NCBI RefSeq assembly: GCF_964204865.1
Contig: NC_135263.1
Span: forward strand, 2,854,501-2,918,500
DNA: 64,000 bases
Reading direction: 5' to 3'
Origin: Styela clava
Lineage: Eukaryota > Chordata > Ascidiacea > Stolidobranchia > Styelidae
Part shown: piece after piece, positions 24,134 through 36,112 of the stretch
Numbering within the stretch: the stretch's first letter is position 1
How the letters are laid out: each line of letters begins with the position of its first letter
The notes under the pieces: generated by a model
The model's input: the letters and a program-made list of their open reading frames with translations, nothing else
What the model was told of the DNA's origin: nothing
Database searches by the model: none
Translations under genes and position numbers: made by a program

Positions 24134-26325
24134 GCATTGGCAGCTGTAAAGTTCAAGCCAGTACTCAAATCAATATATCCTTCCAACGAAAACTTTAGGT
24201 TTAAGTTTGTTATGTTAATATATATAAATGGACTTGCGGATATAAGGACATTATGATACAGGTGTGGAAGGCCAAACATTATCATATCTGCATAAAATAA
24301 TATACATTTTACTGCATTTCTTGGCGAGCGAGATGTCGATTTGATGTCTTAATACTTCTCTTTCAATTCTGACTACCCAAACTGTCCTTCGATTTAAACC
24401 CGGTATGATCAGTTCGCAAATATGGCTAGCACGAGTGGCAAATATATCTTCAAAATATTCTTATATCTGACCACCATAAAATGTTTTATAAACGAAATGA
24501 AAACTTGCCTTTCCATTATGTTCAACAGTTCCCAACGCAACTAAATTTAATGATTGTAGAATAACTTGTGTTTAATATCCTCGGCCATGTTGGTAATATA
24601 ATTGATATCAATATTTTTGGAATAAAAACTAAAATATACTGCAACACATGACTATGTATGATCTATGGTTCAGTTATCAATTACTCATCTTTTCATTCTA
24701 CAAGAATAAATATGTATACTAAACTGTGGCATATATTTTCTACATAAACACGACAAGCATTAATGATCCTTTTATTTTACATCATTAAATATACATTCAG
24801 GCTCTTGCATGAACCTAAATTTCAATAAATATCTAGAGTCCACAAATCTATCTGAACGTGAGACCTGATTGGAAGCCGAGGTAGTATTTGACAATGTTGC
24901 ACCAAGGACGATATTCGGTGAAGTACCGGGTTGTAATTCGAAGGTAAGTTTTGGTAGTCAGAATTACGACATACTGCCCAAGAAATGAAGTGTAATGTGT
25001 TTATTGTATGTGGATATGAAATCATGTTAGGCTTTCTACGCTAGCGTTACGATTTTATCCCCGTATCTCGATTCACATTTTTGGGATTACTTCACAAAAA
25101 TATAATGCTAGAAATTAGGTATTTCAGTCACGCAATTCCATTTTGCAGTCTCAGTTTTTAGATCAGTTTAAGATCTTATCAAAAATGGAAAAAATTTGCG
25201 GCAAAGCATTGTTGACAATCAATATAATGGTGCATCAATATGTTCAAAATACTGGAATAAAGTTCATCAAATATTCCACTTTTCCAGTGACTACACACAC
25301 ATAACGCTGTTTTACAGCGGAACAAGCTAAAACGGAGTCTGACACATCTCGGTTAAGGAAAAATCTTAGCAGATATATTCAGATTTAATATTTGGCGATT
25401 GCACTAACACATATAGATATTTATATTTACATAAAATGTAAAATGTTATGGCATTTGCATTTTTAGCGATAATACCAACGACGATTTCTGTCTAAATCAA
25501 TGCAGATTATTTCCAATAGATTAGCGTAGTTTTCGCATAACCTTCTTTTCTCAGGGCTCAGATAGATTTCACTCTAGATATTTTCAAGAAACAAAACATC
25601 ACATTGTTTCGTGACCGCTGTATCGTGTGAAAAGCCGCACCAAATGCGTTCGCCAAAAATGATCAGATATTGAGTGCGTTTTATATTTATTTTATCAGTT
25701 ATTCAGTCATCTCATTACAGGATAAACTACGCTTATAACTTTAAGGTTTACGAAATTACTCACAATATTTTATCAAGTGTGCAAACATTCAACACGGGAG
25801 GACTTTTCTGTATTACACTACATCTTTAATATATATAGTAAAAAATGATTGGTAAAACGTAATGCTTTTCAAACTTCTGTGGGAAATTTTGACTTCAATT
25901 ATTACAATAATACTCCAGCTTTTTAAAAAAATGCTAAACTGCAAAACCCTGATTTAAGATGTAGAATGGTTACTTTGTGTATCTTTGTGTTGCAAGTTAC
26001 CTTTCAAAAGAAGAGACTAAGATACTACCCACTTTACTCTATTTTGGAAGCTGGATTTCTGCTTTACACAGATTATTTAGGATTTTTACGTGGGGAACAA
26101 TTGTACAAAAAAAGCGATATAGGGGAGTATTTAATATATAATGTTAACTACATTCATTATTAGAGCTTCGTTCAAAGCTCCAACGTACTAATTATATAAA
26201 GTAAGAACGTAATAATTGCGTGCCGAATCGCGGAAGAATTTACGTCGTCTACTGTCGGATCTAAAAGGCTTTAACTGTCGCCACCACTCAATTACCACAA
26301 ATCTTGGACAAATACACTTTGATGG

Positions 26326-28177
26326 GCGTCTGTAAAGACCAGGACTGGTAGCGCTATAATCTCCGTTCAGCGAATATATACAGTATGGAAGCGAAATAGA
26401 AAGCCTTGCTGGCATAATTTAGCCAACTCAAAAGTTAATCAAGCTGCTGAAAAGCTGCTAACGTACCAATTGAAAAGTTTCTGCGTACTACAGGTTGAAA
26501 ACCACTGCGTAAATAAATGAACAATTGTAATAGCATGGGCATCGAGTTTGTCAACGTTCATATCGTTATGTTCAACTATGATCGACATTTAAATGCGCGT
26601 CAGTTTGATATAAATGAGTTGAATGAGTCTGAATTTTTATAAATTATTTTTATCAATAACGACAACGCCGATATCTGTCCTATACAAAGTAGATCATTTT
26701 TAATAGATTCGCGTAGTTATCGCACAAACAACTTTTTTGATGTTTACCTGATTACTACAAAAGGTTTTATCAAGTGTCAAACATTCAATACAGAAGATCA
26801 ATACAAAATCTTTTCTGTATTACATTGCCTCTCTAAAGACTGTTAAAAACGCATAGTAAAACGTAATACCTTTTTAACCTATGTAGAAACTTCTGACTTG
26901 AAAATCATATATACATACGGGGTATATACAGATAGTCCCCGAACTCGTAATATAACTAGAATAAGGAAAATCTGAATAAAATTATGGCCTAACCGTAACC
27001 TGGTACACATACTACGGCAGTACCCTGGATTGATCTTTGAAATGGTTACTTGACATAGCCATGCAATGATACCGAATGGCGATTTTGGCTTATTTTTATA
27101 GGCGATGTCTACCCCATTTTATTTTATCAAGTCAAAATCTTTAACTTGCTAAAACTATTGATGACCGCTAAAAGCTCTTGAATATAACTGTAAGCACATT
27201 GTACTGGGAAGCATACCACCATATTCTCTGAATCTATTGAAAACTGAATGTTCTTCTTGTAGTGATCCCAGTCTTGGTTAATATAGTTTAAAACTATTGG
27301 TAAAACGTAAAGCTTTTCAAACTTTTGTAGAAAAATTTGACTGCCATTATCGCAATGAAATGTCTGACAATAACACTCGGGCTTCAAAGAAAAAAAGCCA
27401 AACTGCAAAGCACTATATTAAGGTTTAGAAATGTTACTCAATACGGCCAACCATCCATTAACTAAGAACAGTATGATCGTTCCGTTATATGAAGATTATT
27501 TTATTTCGAAAGTTTGCTCAGTATAGAGAGAAATGGAGGTTACAGTAACACCCTCCATAGCAAGAAAAAATGAAACAGCAAGAAAAAAGCTTAACCGTCC
27601 CCAAGTCAGCTGTATATATTTGAAAAAATATTAAGGATTGTGTATGTTTGCGTAACATGTTTCCCCCCCATAAGAAGATACCATTCATTTCACTCTATAT
27701 TTTGATATCAGAATTTCTGCTTCGCCCAGAATATTATAAAATTTTCGCCGAGATGAAATATAGGGTAAGTTTGAAACCCAGCCCAGCGTTAGGTACCTGA
27801 ATATATAATTTTATTTACGTTACATGCACAATTATCATAGCGCGGACATCGAGTTTGTCAACGTTCATCTCGTGTTTGTTCAACTATGATCGACAATTAA
27901 ATGCGTCTGTCAGTTTGATAGGAATGAGTTTCTGAATTTATTTATGTTATTTTCATCAATAGCGACAACGCTGATTTCTGACCCATACAATGTAGATCAT
28001 TCTCAATACATTTGCGTTGTTGTCGCACAACGATTACTACAACATGTTTAACAATTGTGCAAACATTCAATACACAAGATAACAAAATCTTTGCCGTATT
28101 ACCAGCATACTTCAACATACTGTTAAAAACGCCCGGTAAAACGCAATGCCTTTTTAACCCATGTAGAAACTTCTGAC
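26326..28177. repeat. Extra block in copy 2, with internal duplication
   Basis: 26515-26900 and 27835-28190 are diverged direct repeats of each other (gacatcgagtttgtcaacg or gcatcgagtttgtcaacg, ttcaactatgatcgaca, tagatcatt). Both also resemble 20480-20600 in copy 1. 27047-27110 repeats the gatagccatg/gataccgaatg block seen at 21488, 28260 and, weakly, 18130. A half MITE lies at 26919-27031. This shows more than one round of duplication. Confidence 0.7.
26919..27031. mobile_element. Palindromic MITE, copy 7 (right half)
   Basis: Reads from agtccccgaactcgtaat through ctggtacacatactacgg to cagtaccc. The left arm and the inner gccatcttgg are missing. Confidence 0.75.
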
Positions 28178-28420
28178 TTGAAAATATTTCTCTGGCTTCG
28201 ATGGAAACATGCAAACCCCTACTCCAAAACACTGGATTAAGCTTTGGAATTGTTACTTGATATAGCCATGAGCAATGATACCGAATGCCGATTATGGCTT
28301 ATTTTTATATGTGATGTCTTACACGATGTCATCTCAAACAAGTCGCTAAACAAACAGCCACTGGTGAATAACGGAATGCTAATGGAATACCACCATATCC
28401 TCTGTATCTATTAAAAACTG

Positions 28421-28650
28421 GGTACTCTCGAGGTATGTGAACCAAGATGGCGGACACCGAAACGTAGTATGTGTACCAGGTTAGGGTTGGGCCATAATTT
28501 CAGCTACAAATACTACGGGAGTCACTTGGCTAGTCCCCGAACTCGTAATAGAACTAAAATGAGAAAAATTGGAATAAAATTATGGCCTAATCTAGTACGC
28601 ATATTAAGTTCTGCTGCCCGCCATCTTGGTTCACATACTTCGGGAGTACC
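28421..28650. mobile_element. Palindromic MITE, copy 8 (full)
   Basis: Duplicate of copy 4, with intact arms including accaagatggcggacacc; it lacks a few bases present near 21838 in copy 4. Confidence 0.85.
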
Positions 28651-28764
28651 GAAACTGAAAGTTCTTCTTGTAATGATCTTAACTTGCTTCTTATTATTTT
28701 GCTAAAGTCAGCTAACATATAGGTGCTCTAGTCTCTGCATGGAAATGCAATTTGCTGTCATAAT

Positions 28765-28852
28765 GGTACTCCCGTAGTGTGTGTACCAGGTTAGGGTTAA
28801 ACTATAATATTATTCTGATTTTACCTATTTTAGGTCTATTTCGGAGGCAGTC
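28765..28852. mobile_element. Palindromic MITE, copy 9 (left part only)
   Basis: Duplicate of copy 5 in the second tandem unit, with the same internal deletion, so the deletion predates the 4.9-kb duplication. Confidence 0.75.
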
Positions 28853-30431
28853 TGTTTAGCCAAGTGAATAAACCCCTGCCCATAGGTTTCAGTCCCTTTA
28901 CACAACTTGATGTAATGTAAGCGAACAAAATTAATTACTTCCATATTGGCGCACACACTTCTGGAGCGCCAGCATGTTACCCATACCTGAGCTCTACAAA
29001 ACAATTTCTATCCCCCAAAATCCTACATATTCAACTGCTTACAAGAATTTGAACAAAAGAGGAAATAAAACTGAACAAACATTTTACCTTATAGCATTGA
29101 GCCAATCAAAATCAATTTAAGCATTGACGTAGGTGATGCTGATTCAGCGAGTCTGGCAGTTGTATGCGAAAGCTCATGTATGATAATCTGTTAGCGAACA
29201 GGCTATCGTGCATGGTTGATATATTTTTCTAATAACTTTCCTGCTTTTCGCTATGTTTTAGTTGAAATTCTTACATGCCAATCAGTTTACGCAATTAACC
29301 CAGTCGTGCCCCTCTTCATGAACACTTTTTGTATGGTCATTTAAATTTATACCCATCAACCACTGGGCCCTAAAACTTTAGTCGTGGCCTCCTCAAAGCG
29401 TATGCTAGAATTCTATTGGCCGTAATGACGATAAAGTGCACTTCTCCAATGATTTTACATATGCAATGATTCTTACTACTAACGTTTAACCTTGTTTTTG
29501 TGTCTAGTAAAGCGTCAAGCACTAACTATAACTGATTATTTTTGACTTGAGCGTTTTCAATTTTTTTGAACTAAACAATACCACAGCAATATAGTAAAAT
29601 GGTTACCGAGAAATTCCCACCAGCTTCACAGAATTTACAAACTTAACAATTCAGTTGGCAATTTTGATGACGTCACGCTCTAATTATTACAGCACAAAAG
29701 CTTCGTAATGCCAGAAAAGCAATCACTTTCTATGATAATAGGCGCGACAATGCAATGTGCGTCGTTACAGCTAAGTTCCCCACAATTTTACCGCCCAACT
29801 CACCATGCATGCACGCCAAGCATGGTCGAGTGAAACTCACAAATCCTAATATGCTTAGCTAATACAAAGTTATTAGAAGGGAGTTATTGGCTGCCATTCC
29901 TTATATGGATTATAAGTGATTATATCAGTTTTTCAATATTATGACTCACAACCTTCGAGTCTGATGCTGTTCATACAACTTCCATATTCAAACGACTTAA
30001 AACTGATTTGCTTGCTTATTACAATTTCTTTAAAATGTCATTTAAACTCCTAATATACGATAACAATATTTGTGTTCGATGGCCTTGTCTCGTATGTTCG
30101 CGTCAAAATCCTGTTAATGTGGATCTCAACATTGATTCAAAATGCCCTTTAGCGTCATGTCAACGTATTATACGTGTAAATCACGATTAAGCGTAAAACT
30201 TAATAATAGAGAATATAAAGCATGCAATTCACAATTTATCCTGTAACAATTTATCTGTTTTTAAAAGGGTAATTATCTGGTTTTCTGTTATAGCTTTTCG
30301 AACTGACAATCTCAATTTCCTCATACCTTCCATATTTTATCAATATTCCCCCATATTCCGCCAATATTAGCGTAATATAATTGAAACGCCCCTATGAATT
30401 CAATTCAGTACTTTCGCCATTATAGTGATCT

Positions 30432-30730
30432 CACGCACATATTCAAAAGCTGCTTTACGATTGAATAAGCTAATCATACGTTGTGTAGGTTAATAATTAG
30501 GTGTGCTGGACTTTGGACCAGACTGATAAAGTATTGTATTACCTGCAAGTAACCCGAATGTTTGACGAACATGAAGTGATACTTCGATGTAATCTGAAAC
30601 AACAACCTCTCGGTATTAATACGGGGTGTGCTACGGTATTGTGTACTGAACTGCAAGTCCCTTCTCCTTGTTTACGTTCTACTTCGGATCCGAATGTGTC
30701 AGTTGCCACAAGGATGCTATTATAAAAGAT
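30432..30730. repeat. Further diverged unit fragment, inverted match at 34560-34685
   Basis: 30432-30600 resembles 17160-17330 (acacatgaagct.., gctggactttggac, gagtaacccgaa). 30630-30725 (gtattgtgtact, tccttgtttac, cttcggatccg, gttgccacaaggatgct) is matched in reverse complement at 34560-34685. The plus-strand frame 30501-30725 includes CLRSTSDPNVSVATRML. The inverted copy keeps a similar frame but has a stop after STSDP. It could be an old exon, but I do not recognise it. Confidence 0.55.
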
Positions 30731-30896
30731 AAATAAGAATAACAGAAAATTATACTAGTATTTGGTGCAAACTCTCAAACTAATCTGATATTGGCAATAA
30801 TGGTGTTCAATTTTAAAATTAAGTTCATAATATCGATGTGTAATGTTTTCCTTTTGACAATTAATTTTGAAAGCACAACTAATATAAAGTTCACGC

Positions 30897-31373
30897 CAGG
30901 GTGGTCCAAGGTTGTCGGCTTCGCGGGCCACAAAATTATTTTTGCATTGTTCGCGGGCCACAATAGTGCCAAGAATAGGTAAACAGTGCAATACAAAACA
31001 AACACTTGTATTGTGCAAACACATAGTTATCAGACATAGCCATCCCAGGCTAATAGAATCCACATTCGATTTTTAGTTTTCTATGATGCCTATATTGTTA
31101 GCATATTTTTCCGGCCAAAAAATGAAAGCCAGATAATAATTTAGACTGCCAAGCACATCATTCAACTTTGCTAGTTGCCTCAGCTAGCCATAACACTAGT
31201 CAATTGAGTGACATTATTGATGTAACAATATGTTAAAAAGATTTTTCTGATTAATTTTATTACGAAACAACACGAAATGCGATTTTTTGATTACTCTCCG
31301 AATTTAAAGCGGGCCACATATAATAAAGCCGCGGGCCACATGTAGCCCGCGGGCTTAGGTTTGGACCACCCTG
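30897..31373. mobile_element. hAT-like MITE, CAGGGTGGTCCAA ends
   Basis: The left end CAGGGTGGTCCAAGG and right end TTTGGACCACCCTG are inverted repeats, with internal gcgggccaca repeats near both ends. The flanking 8-mers gttcacgc and gtctacac share 5 of 8 bases, fitting a decayed hAT TSD. No coding capacity. A similar right end (cttggaccaccctt) is seen near 17840. Confidence 0.75.
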
Positions 31374-31949
31374 GTCTACACCCCTTTTTCATACACTAAA
31401 TTTGTAGAAGAAAGGTTTTTACCCCCAGTGATTTGAACCTCATATGTAAATACGTAAAAGCACATGAGCGATAGCTGATCATGCCCCTTTGACACATTAA
31501 GTAATTATCAAATAGGTTTTACAGATACATCAAAATCCAGTTTTTTAGTGATCTTACCACATATCGTGACATAGTTAATATACAAATGAGCAGAATGAAA
31601 AAACGAATAAATGAGAAATAAATTTCTAAAAACGTAGCAGTGATGCAAAAAGTATTATGATCCAGAGTCACTTACACTAAATATTCCAATATAAGCAATA
31701 TAAACAGGATGATGGAAAACGAAAATATCAGTGGGAATAGCTCGACCAATCCATATCCTTGTCGATTATTTGCGATATAACAATAGAGTGCAGTCTGAAG
31801 TCATTCTCATCTGATAGCAGTACTCAACATTTATTTTATACTAAGCAATAAAGCAATAAAGTAAGTAATATTAATGAGCAATAAAGAAGGATAACATAAT
31901 CTGTTTCCACGAAATAGCAAGTATATTTGTGAGCTTTCGTTAGATCATA
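31374..31949. other. No gene recognised
   Basis: AT-rich spacer between two hAT-like elements. Only short low-complexity repeats (gcaataaag near 31845-31885) are visible. Confidence 0.45.
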
Positions 31950-32362
31950 GTCTAACTCAGTGATTCTCAAACTAGGGTTTGAGAGCCGCATGCGGCTCTC
32001 AACAACCTTTACTGCGGCTCTTGTTAATGCTTTAAAAATTGATTACTTTCGAAGAAAATTTAGTCGTTTTTCATTGAAAATTGATCATCGACTTAAAATT
32101 GAAATGCGGGAGTCTATCAGTTATTCGAATGGATTTCCCCATGTTTATTTGCGTAGCGTTGACCAATCTACAAGATGCAATAGTGACGCAACAGTAAGCG
32201 TTTTCGCGGCCACTCGGACACTTTTTACTTGGAAAGATTTTAGACATGGCTGTAATCATTGGCTTGCTTTCGTAGAATTTTAGTTTTTGTCGCATTCCCG
32301 AATATTATGTATGAATCAAATAACTCAATGAATATTTTAATTTCTAGACCATTTTAATTTTG

Positions 32363-32485
32363 TTTCAGTAATCAAAAATAGTCCCAAAGTACCTGGCGAT
32401 CATCTCAAGCAGCTACTGCACCTTGCATCCTCCACGATTACGACCCGCTTTGACAAACTTATTAGAAATCAAAGCCAAATTAAAT
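32363..32485 (+). pseudogene. hAT transposase C-terminal remnant
   Basis: After a tttcag acceptor the frame reads VIKNSPKVPGDHLKQLLHL then ITTRFDKLIRNQSQIK and a stop. The pattern P-x-HL...RFDKL...NQ-stop is the usual tail of ZBED/SCAND3-type hAT transposases. The catalytic core is absent, and only about 400 bp separate it from the left end, so the element was internally deleted. The reading is motif-based. Confidence 0.5.
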
Positions 32486-32495
32486 GACTGTTAGT

Positions 32496-34332
32496 CTAGG
32501 GTGGGCAAAATCGAATTATTTTTCGAATCGAATAATTTGAATATTTTTAACGAATATCGAATAGTCGAATAATGAATATTTTTTTTATACACAACGTCGG
32601 AGGTCGATGCTTCATTTGGAAATTAATAGAAACATTGAAAAGTCGGCAATAAAGCGTTTTTTCACTGGTTATTGGTTACTTTCATCATAATCGCTGATTG
32701 TCTTTGTCACCGCGATCGTTTCTGCGGCGATATCCTAAAGTTGGTATTTTATATTCCCGCTCTTTCTCGTTTTTTTGCAAGAATAAGGGGTTGCCGGATA
32801 TCGAAGTTTCATATTTCTAGTATACCCTTGCGTTCACATCAGCGACACATGTTGAATACCTTAAGGGCTGATTTAAAAACCAAGATAATTTTATTCTGAG
32901 TTTTATCCTCTGCCTTGGATTTGATCTTCCTTATCACGGCTTGTAAATTAACCGTGTCTGTTTAAAGTGAACGGTAACCGAAATGCAGATATTTAAAGGA
33001 TAATTGAGTTCTCATGCTTTTCTATGGTGTTCGTGTTATTTTAGTATTAGATAGATGAACCTAGCAAATTTACGATTGTGTGGATCCTGAATGTTGATAA
33101 ATAGCGATTAAATAAATTGGCAATAAAGGCATTTCTAGGCCTTTGTGCCTAATAGAGGGTGAGACGCTAATTATAACTAACTCCTTCAAGTTTTGAAAAC
33201 AACACCCTGATGGTTATTACAGCTAAAATACTCACTGAGTAATGCTCAATTTTCTCTACAGAATCCGCAAATTCAGCACTTCACTCAATAATTTTGATTA
33301 TGTCATGCCTTAAGGCTTAATTATTACTGCCGAAATGCTTCAAAATTTAACAATCGTAATCATTTTCGATTAAAATAGACGCAACAATTCGTGAACGAGT
33401 CAGTGTGCATTGTAACAACGAAATTCACAATTCATTTTACATTCTACTCTTGGCTCAAAGGCCATGCATGGTCGAGTAAAATGTCTACATATTTGAAACA
33501 TCACTTGGCCAAGGATGGAATGGATTACCAAAGAGCTAATACAAAGTGCTTTAAAGGGAGTAGGACATGACATTTCTTATCTGGTTACAACCTAATGAGT
33601 GTTTTTCATACAAGTAACTCATACCAGCTTTTGAAAAAACCTTTGGACATTTTGAATCTATTTATATAACCCGAGTTTTCTAACGACCTAAATTCGCCTT
33701 TTTCACAATAAAACGCCGAAAAGTCATTTTAACATTTAATTTTAATCAACTCTATGTTCGGTAATGCAAGAAATGTCATCATATTCATGTCACCATGCGG
33801 AGTTTTAAAATCTGGAAAATTTATTTTAAATACCTAATCTAGTTTGACGTTTCTAAATTTACGGAACGGTTGGTACGTTTTTTGCAAAATATGGAATTGA
33901 AACGAAACGTTAGGTGTAAATATAAGCATATCACACCATAACACAAAGACAACGACTTTTCAAATTTGTCTTTTTTTTTAAATATTTTAGTTTAAAATCT
34001 GGGAAATTTATTTTGAATACCTAGTCTGGTTTGACGTTTCTAAATTTACGGAACGGTCGGTACGTTTTTTTTGCAAAAAATGGAATTGAAACGAAACGTT
34101 GAGTGCAAATATAAGCATATAACACCATAACACAAAGACAACGACTTTCCAAATTTGTCTTTTTTTTTCTGATAGCAGGCGCCGTTGGGAAATCTCGCAC
34201 AATTCACGATTGAGTTGGAGACGCGCGAGTTAGGTGTCCAAGCAGAGCGGTGCAGGTCACGTGGAACGGGTATTTGAATAGTGAATTGCCATTCGAATAT
34301 TTTATTATTCGAATATTTTTGCCCAGCCCTAG
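32496..34332. mobile_element. Nested element with TAGGGTGGGC ends
   Basis: The left ctagggtgggcaaaatcgaa and right tttttgcccagccctag are inverted ends, and tcgaat-rich sub-terminal sequence follows at both sides. The flanks ctgttagt and ttgttacg share TGTTA, so the TSD is decayed. About 0.6 kb inside (33160-33760) is homologous to 22735-23470 and 29510-30180 in the tandem duplications. A two-unit tandem repeat lies near its right end. A 395-bp relative is at 50401-50795. Confidence 0.75.
33806..34165. repeat. Two-copy tandem repeat, period about 186 bp
   Basis: tttaaaatctggaaaattta begins at 33806 and, slightly changed, again at 33992. Each unit runs through ggaacggt..gtacgtttttt and gacaacgacttt to a T-run. 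The units are nearly identical by eye, more so than the surrounding element, so this is a recent duplication. Confidence 0.85.
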
Positions 34333-34491
34333 TTGTTACGTGTGTTGTAGTTACGATGACTCGGTATTTTAAATACGCTCTTAAGTTTTGTTGCTATTTT
34401 ACCTTGCGTTGTTTGAGTGCGGCTCTTCAAAACTGTGAGGTTTGAAATGCGGCTCTGGGACTAAAAAAGTTTGAGAACCACTGGTCTAACT

Positions 34492-36112
34492 TCTACAGAC
34501 AAAACAAGCTATACCTTAATAAACATTTCTTAGAAAGAGATTATGTGATTCCTAATCTTATTTTTATAATATTATCTCGATCAAGCATCCTTGTGGCAAC
34601 TGCCAACTACGGATCCGAAGTAGAAAGTAAACAAGGAGAAAGGACTTGGTTTAGTACACAATACCCTGGTAGGTCATAGAATGGAAAGTTGCAGCGGATA
34701 GAGATTATAAATATCTTCACATTATTGCTAGAGAGTTGCCACACACACGAAGAAGAGACAAGATCCGTTTTACGAATAAGATCAAAGACAACATGGAAAT
34801 CGTTAGTGTTACCAATGCAAAACCACTGGAATATGTGATTGTTATAGAAAATCCTTGCATTCGCTCCGTAACTTTTATCACAAGAAAACTCATGCCCGAA
34901 CCCAGTGTCACGTCTTCATGTATTTTGTTCAATACTAAATATGCTTATGATATGTTTCTGTTCAATTTCGATTTTTTTTTGTCAATTCAAAACAGCTAAT
35001 TGTTTGGCGATTTAGTAAGCCACAAAAAATATCTGCAGCTTGTTCGGAAATCAGAAAATCATCAAACGAACCTCAATTCGTGCGCATTGTGATAAGAGTC
35101 AAATCCTTTTTATCAGTTTTTCTTCTGCGATATTGCGATTCTTTTTCTCAAGACCGACGAAGATTTTTTTAACTTAGATATGTGACTATCAATTAGACAT
35201 GTCCAACGCGATGTATATGCCGGTGGGTTTTGAAATTTACGGTTATTCGATGACCATATTTGGGTGAATATGACAACTTATGAGAATTCTTCATTAAACT
35301 GAGTTTTGAAATCTCTCTAAACAAGCTTAGTGCCCCTCAATGTTTATTTTTATTTGTTTACGTCGAGAGCTTTGTCGAAAAACATTACTGATCCCATATT
35401 ACTATTATATCGATTCTGCAAATCATATTTATGGTGCAATATACAACTACCGTAACAGTTCTGCTTATAGATCTATAATATATTTTATGCATCTTTTGTA
35501 GAAAGCCTCCGCCACAAAAATTGTATCATTGCGACAGCATCGCGACGCAGTGGGTAACCACCGACCACACCCCCACACCGCCTCCATAAATACGCCGCTT
35601 AAAAGGTGGGTTAATCACGCAACATTTTCTAAAGCAAACTTAATTCTACATATTGTTTTAAAATCTTGGGAGTTTTCTGTTTACATAACCTCGACTTAAT
35701 TCACCAGACTCGAGAATTTTGAAAAAGCCGACCCTATAGAAATCGAACGCTAATTACCGTAGTGTGGTCCCGTGATGACGTAGTACTGAGAACTCGTGGA
35801 CGGAGTTTTGCATTAGGTTAAAGGCATTTTGTCCGCTTCGCGTTTTTGGTTTGGATAGTATGTCAGTTTCATTGGGTATTGCAGTTAAAAAATGGTGAAT
35901 TATGTTTAAACATATACCAGTATTTTCGAGTCATGTTAGTGAAATATTGGCTAGGACTGTAAACTTAGCGAACTGGGGTCAATTATACTTGGTCTTTTTG
36001 CTGACCTATTACGATACTTGTTTTGGTAGAATTAGACTTTAACAAATTCTTATATTTCTAGTAAAATGATTTCTGTTTTTCGTCACTGCTTAACATTTAA
36101 TATTTAATCAAA
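34492..36112. other. No gene recognised
   Basis: Apart from the inverted repeat at 34560-34685, nothing with coding or structural character was found. Confidence 0.4.

Larger units (their letters stand above)
23625..30345. repeat. Tandem duplication, copy 2, with 1.85 kb extra
   Basis: Head-to-tail second copy of the 4949-bp unit. It differs by scattered substitutions and small indels (for example the stretch after cataaa at about 24746 and the missing 40 bp near 29850). It also has about 1.85 kb at 26326-28177 that copy 1 lacks. The extra block contains two more diverged sub-units (26515-26900 and 27835-28190). Both copies share the junction phrase atattttatcaata. Confidence 0.88.
31958..34483. 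mobile_element. hAT element with perfect 8-bp TSD
   Basis: The left end CAGTGATTCTCAAACTAGG and right end AAGTTTGAGAACCACTG are inverted. The 8-mer gtctaact occurs exactly at 31950-31957 and 34484-34491. Sub-terminal gcggctct repeats lie at both ends. The short coding remnant at 32363-32485 looks like a hAT transposase C-terminus. A second element (32496-34332) is nested inside. Confidence 0.88.

Noticed and set aside
16685..30345. CRISPR array or bacterial repeat system
   Set aside because: Units are kilobases long with MITEs inside, and the context is eukaryotic.
31960..32283. 107-aa frame as a gene
   Set aside because: It starts in the hAT terminus and sub-terminal repeats and has no domain.
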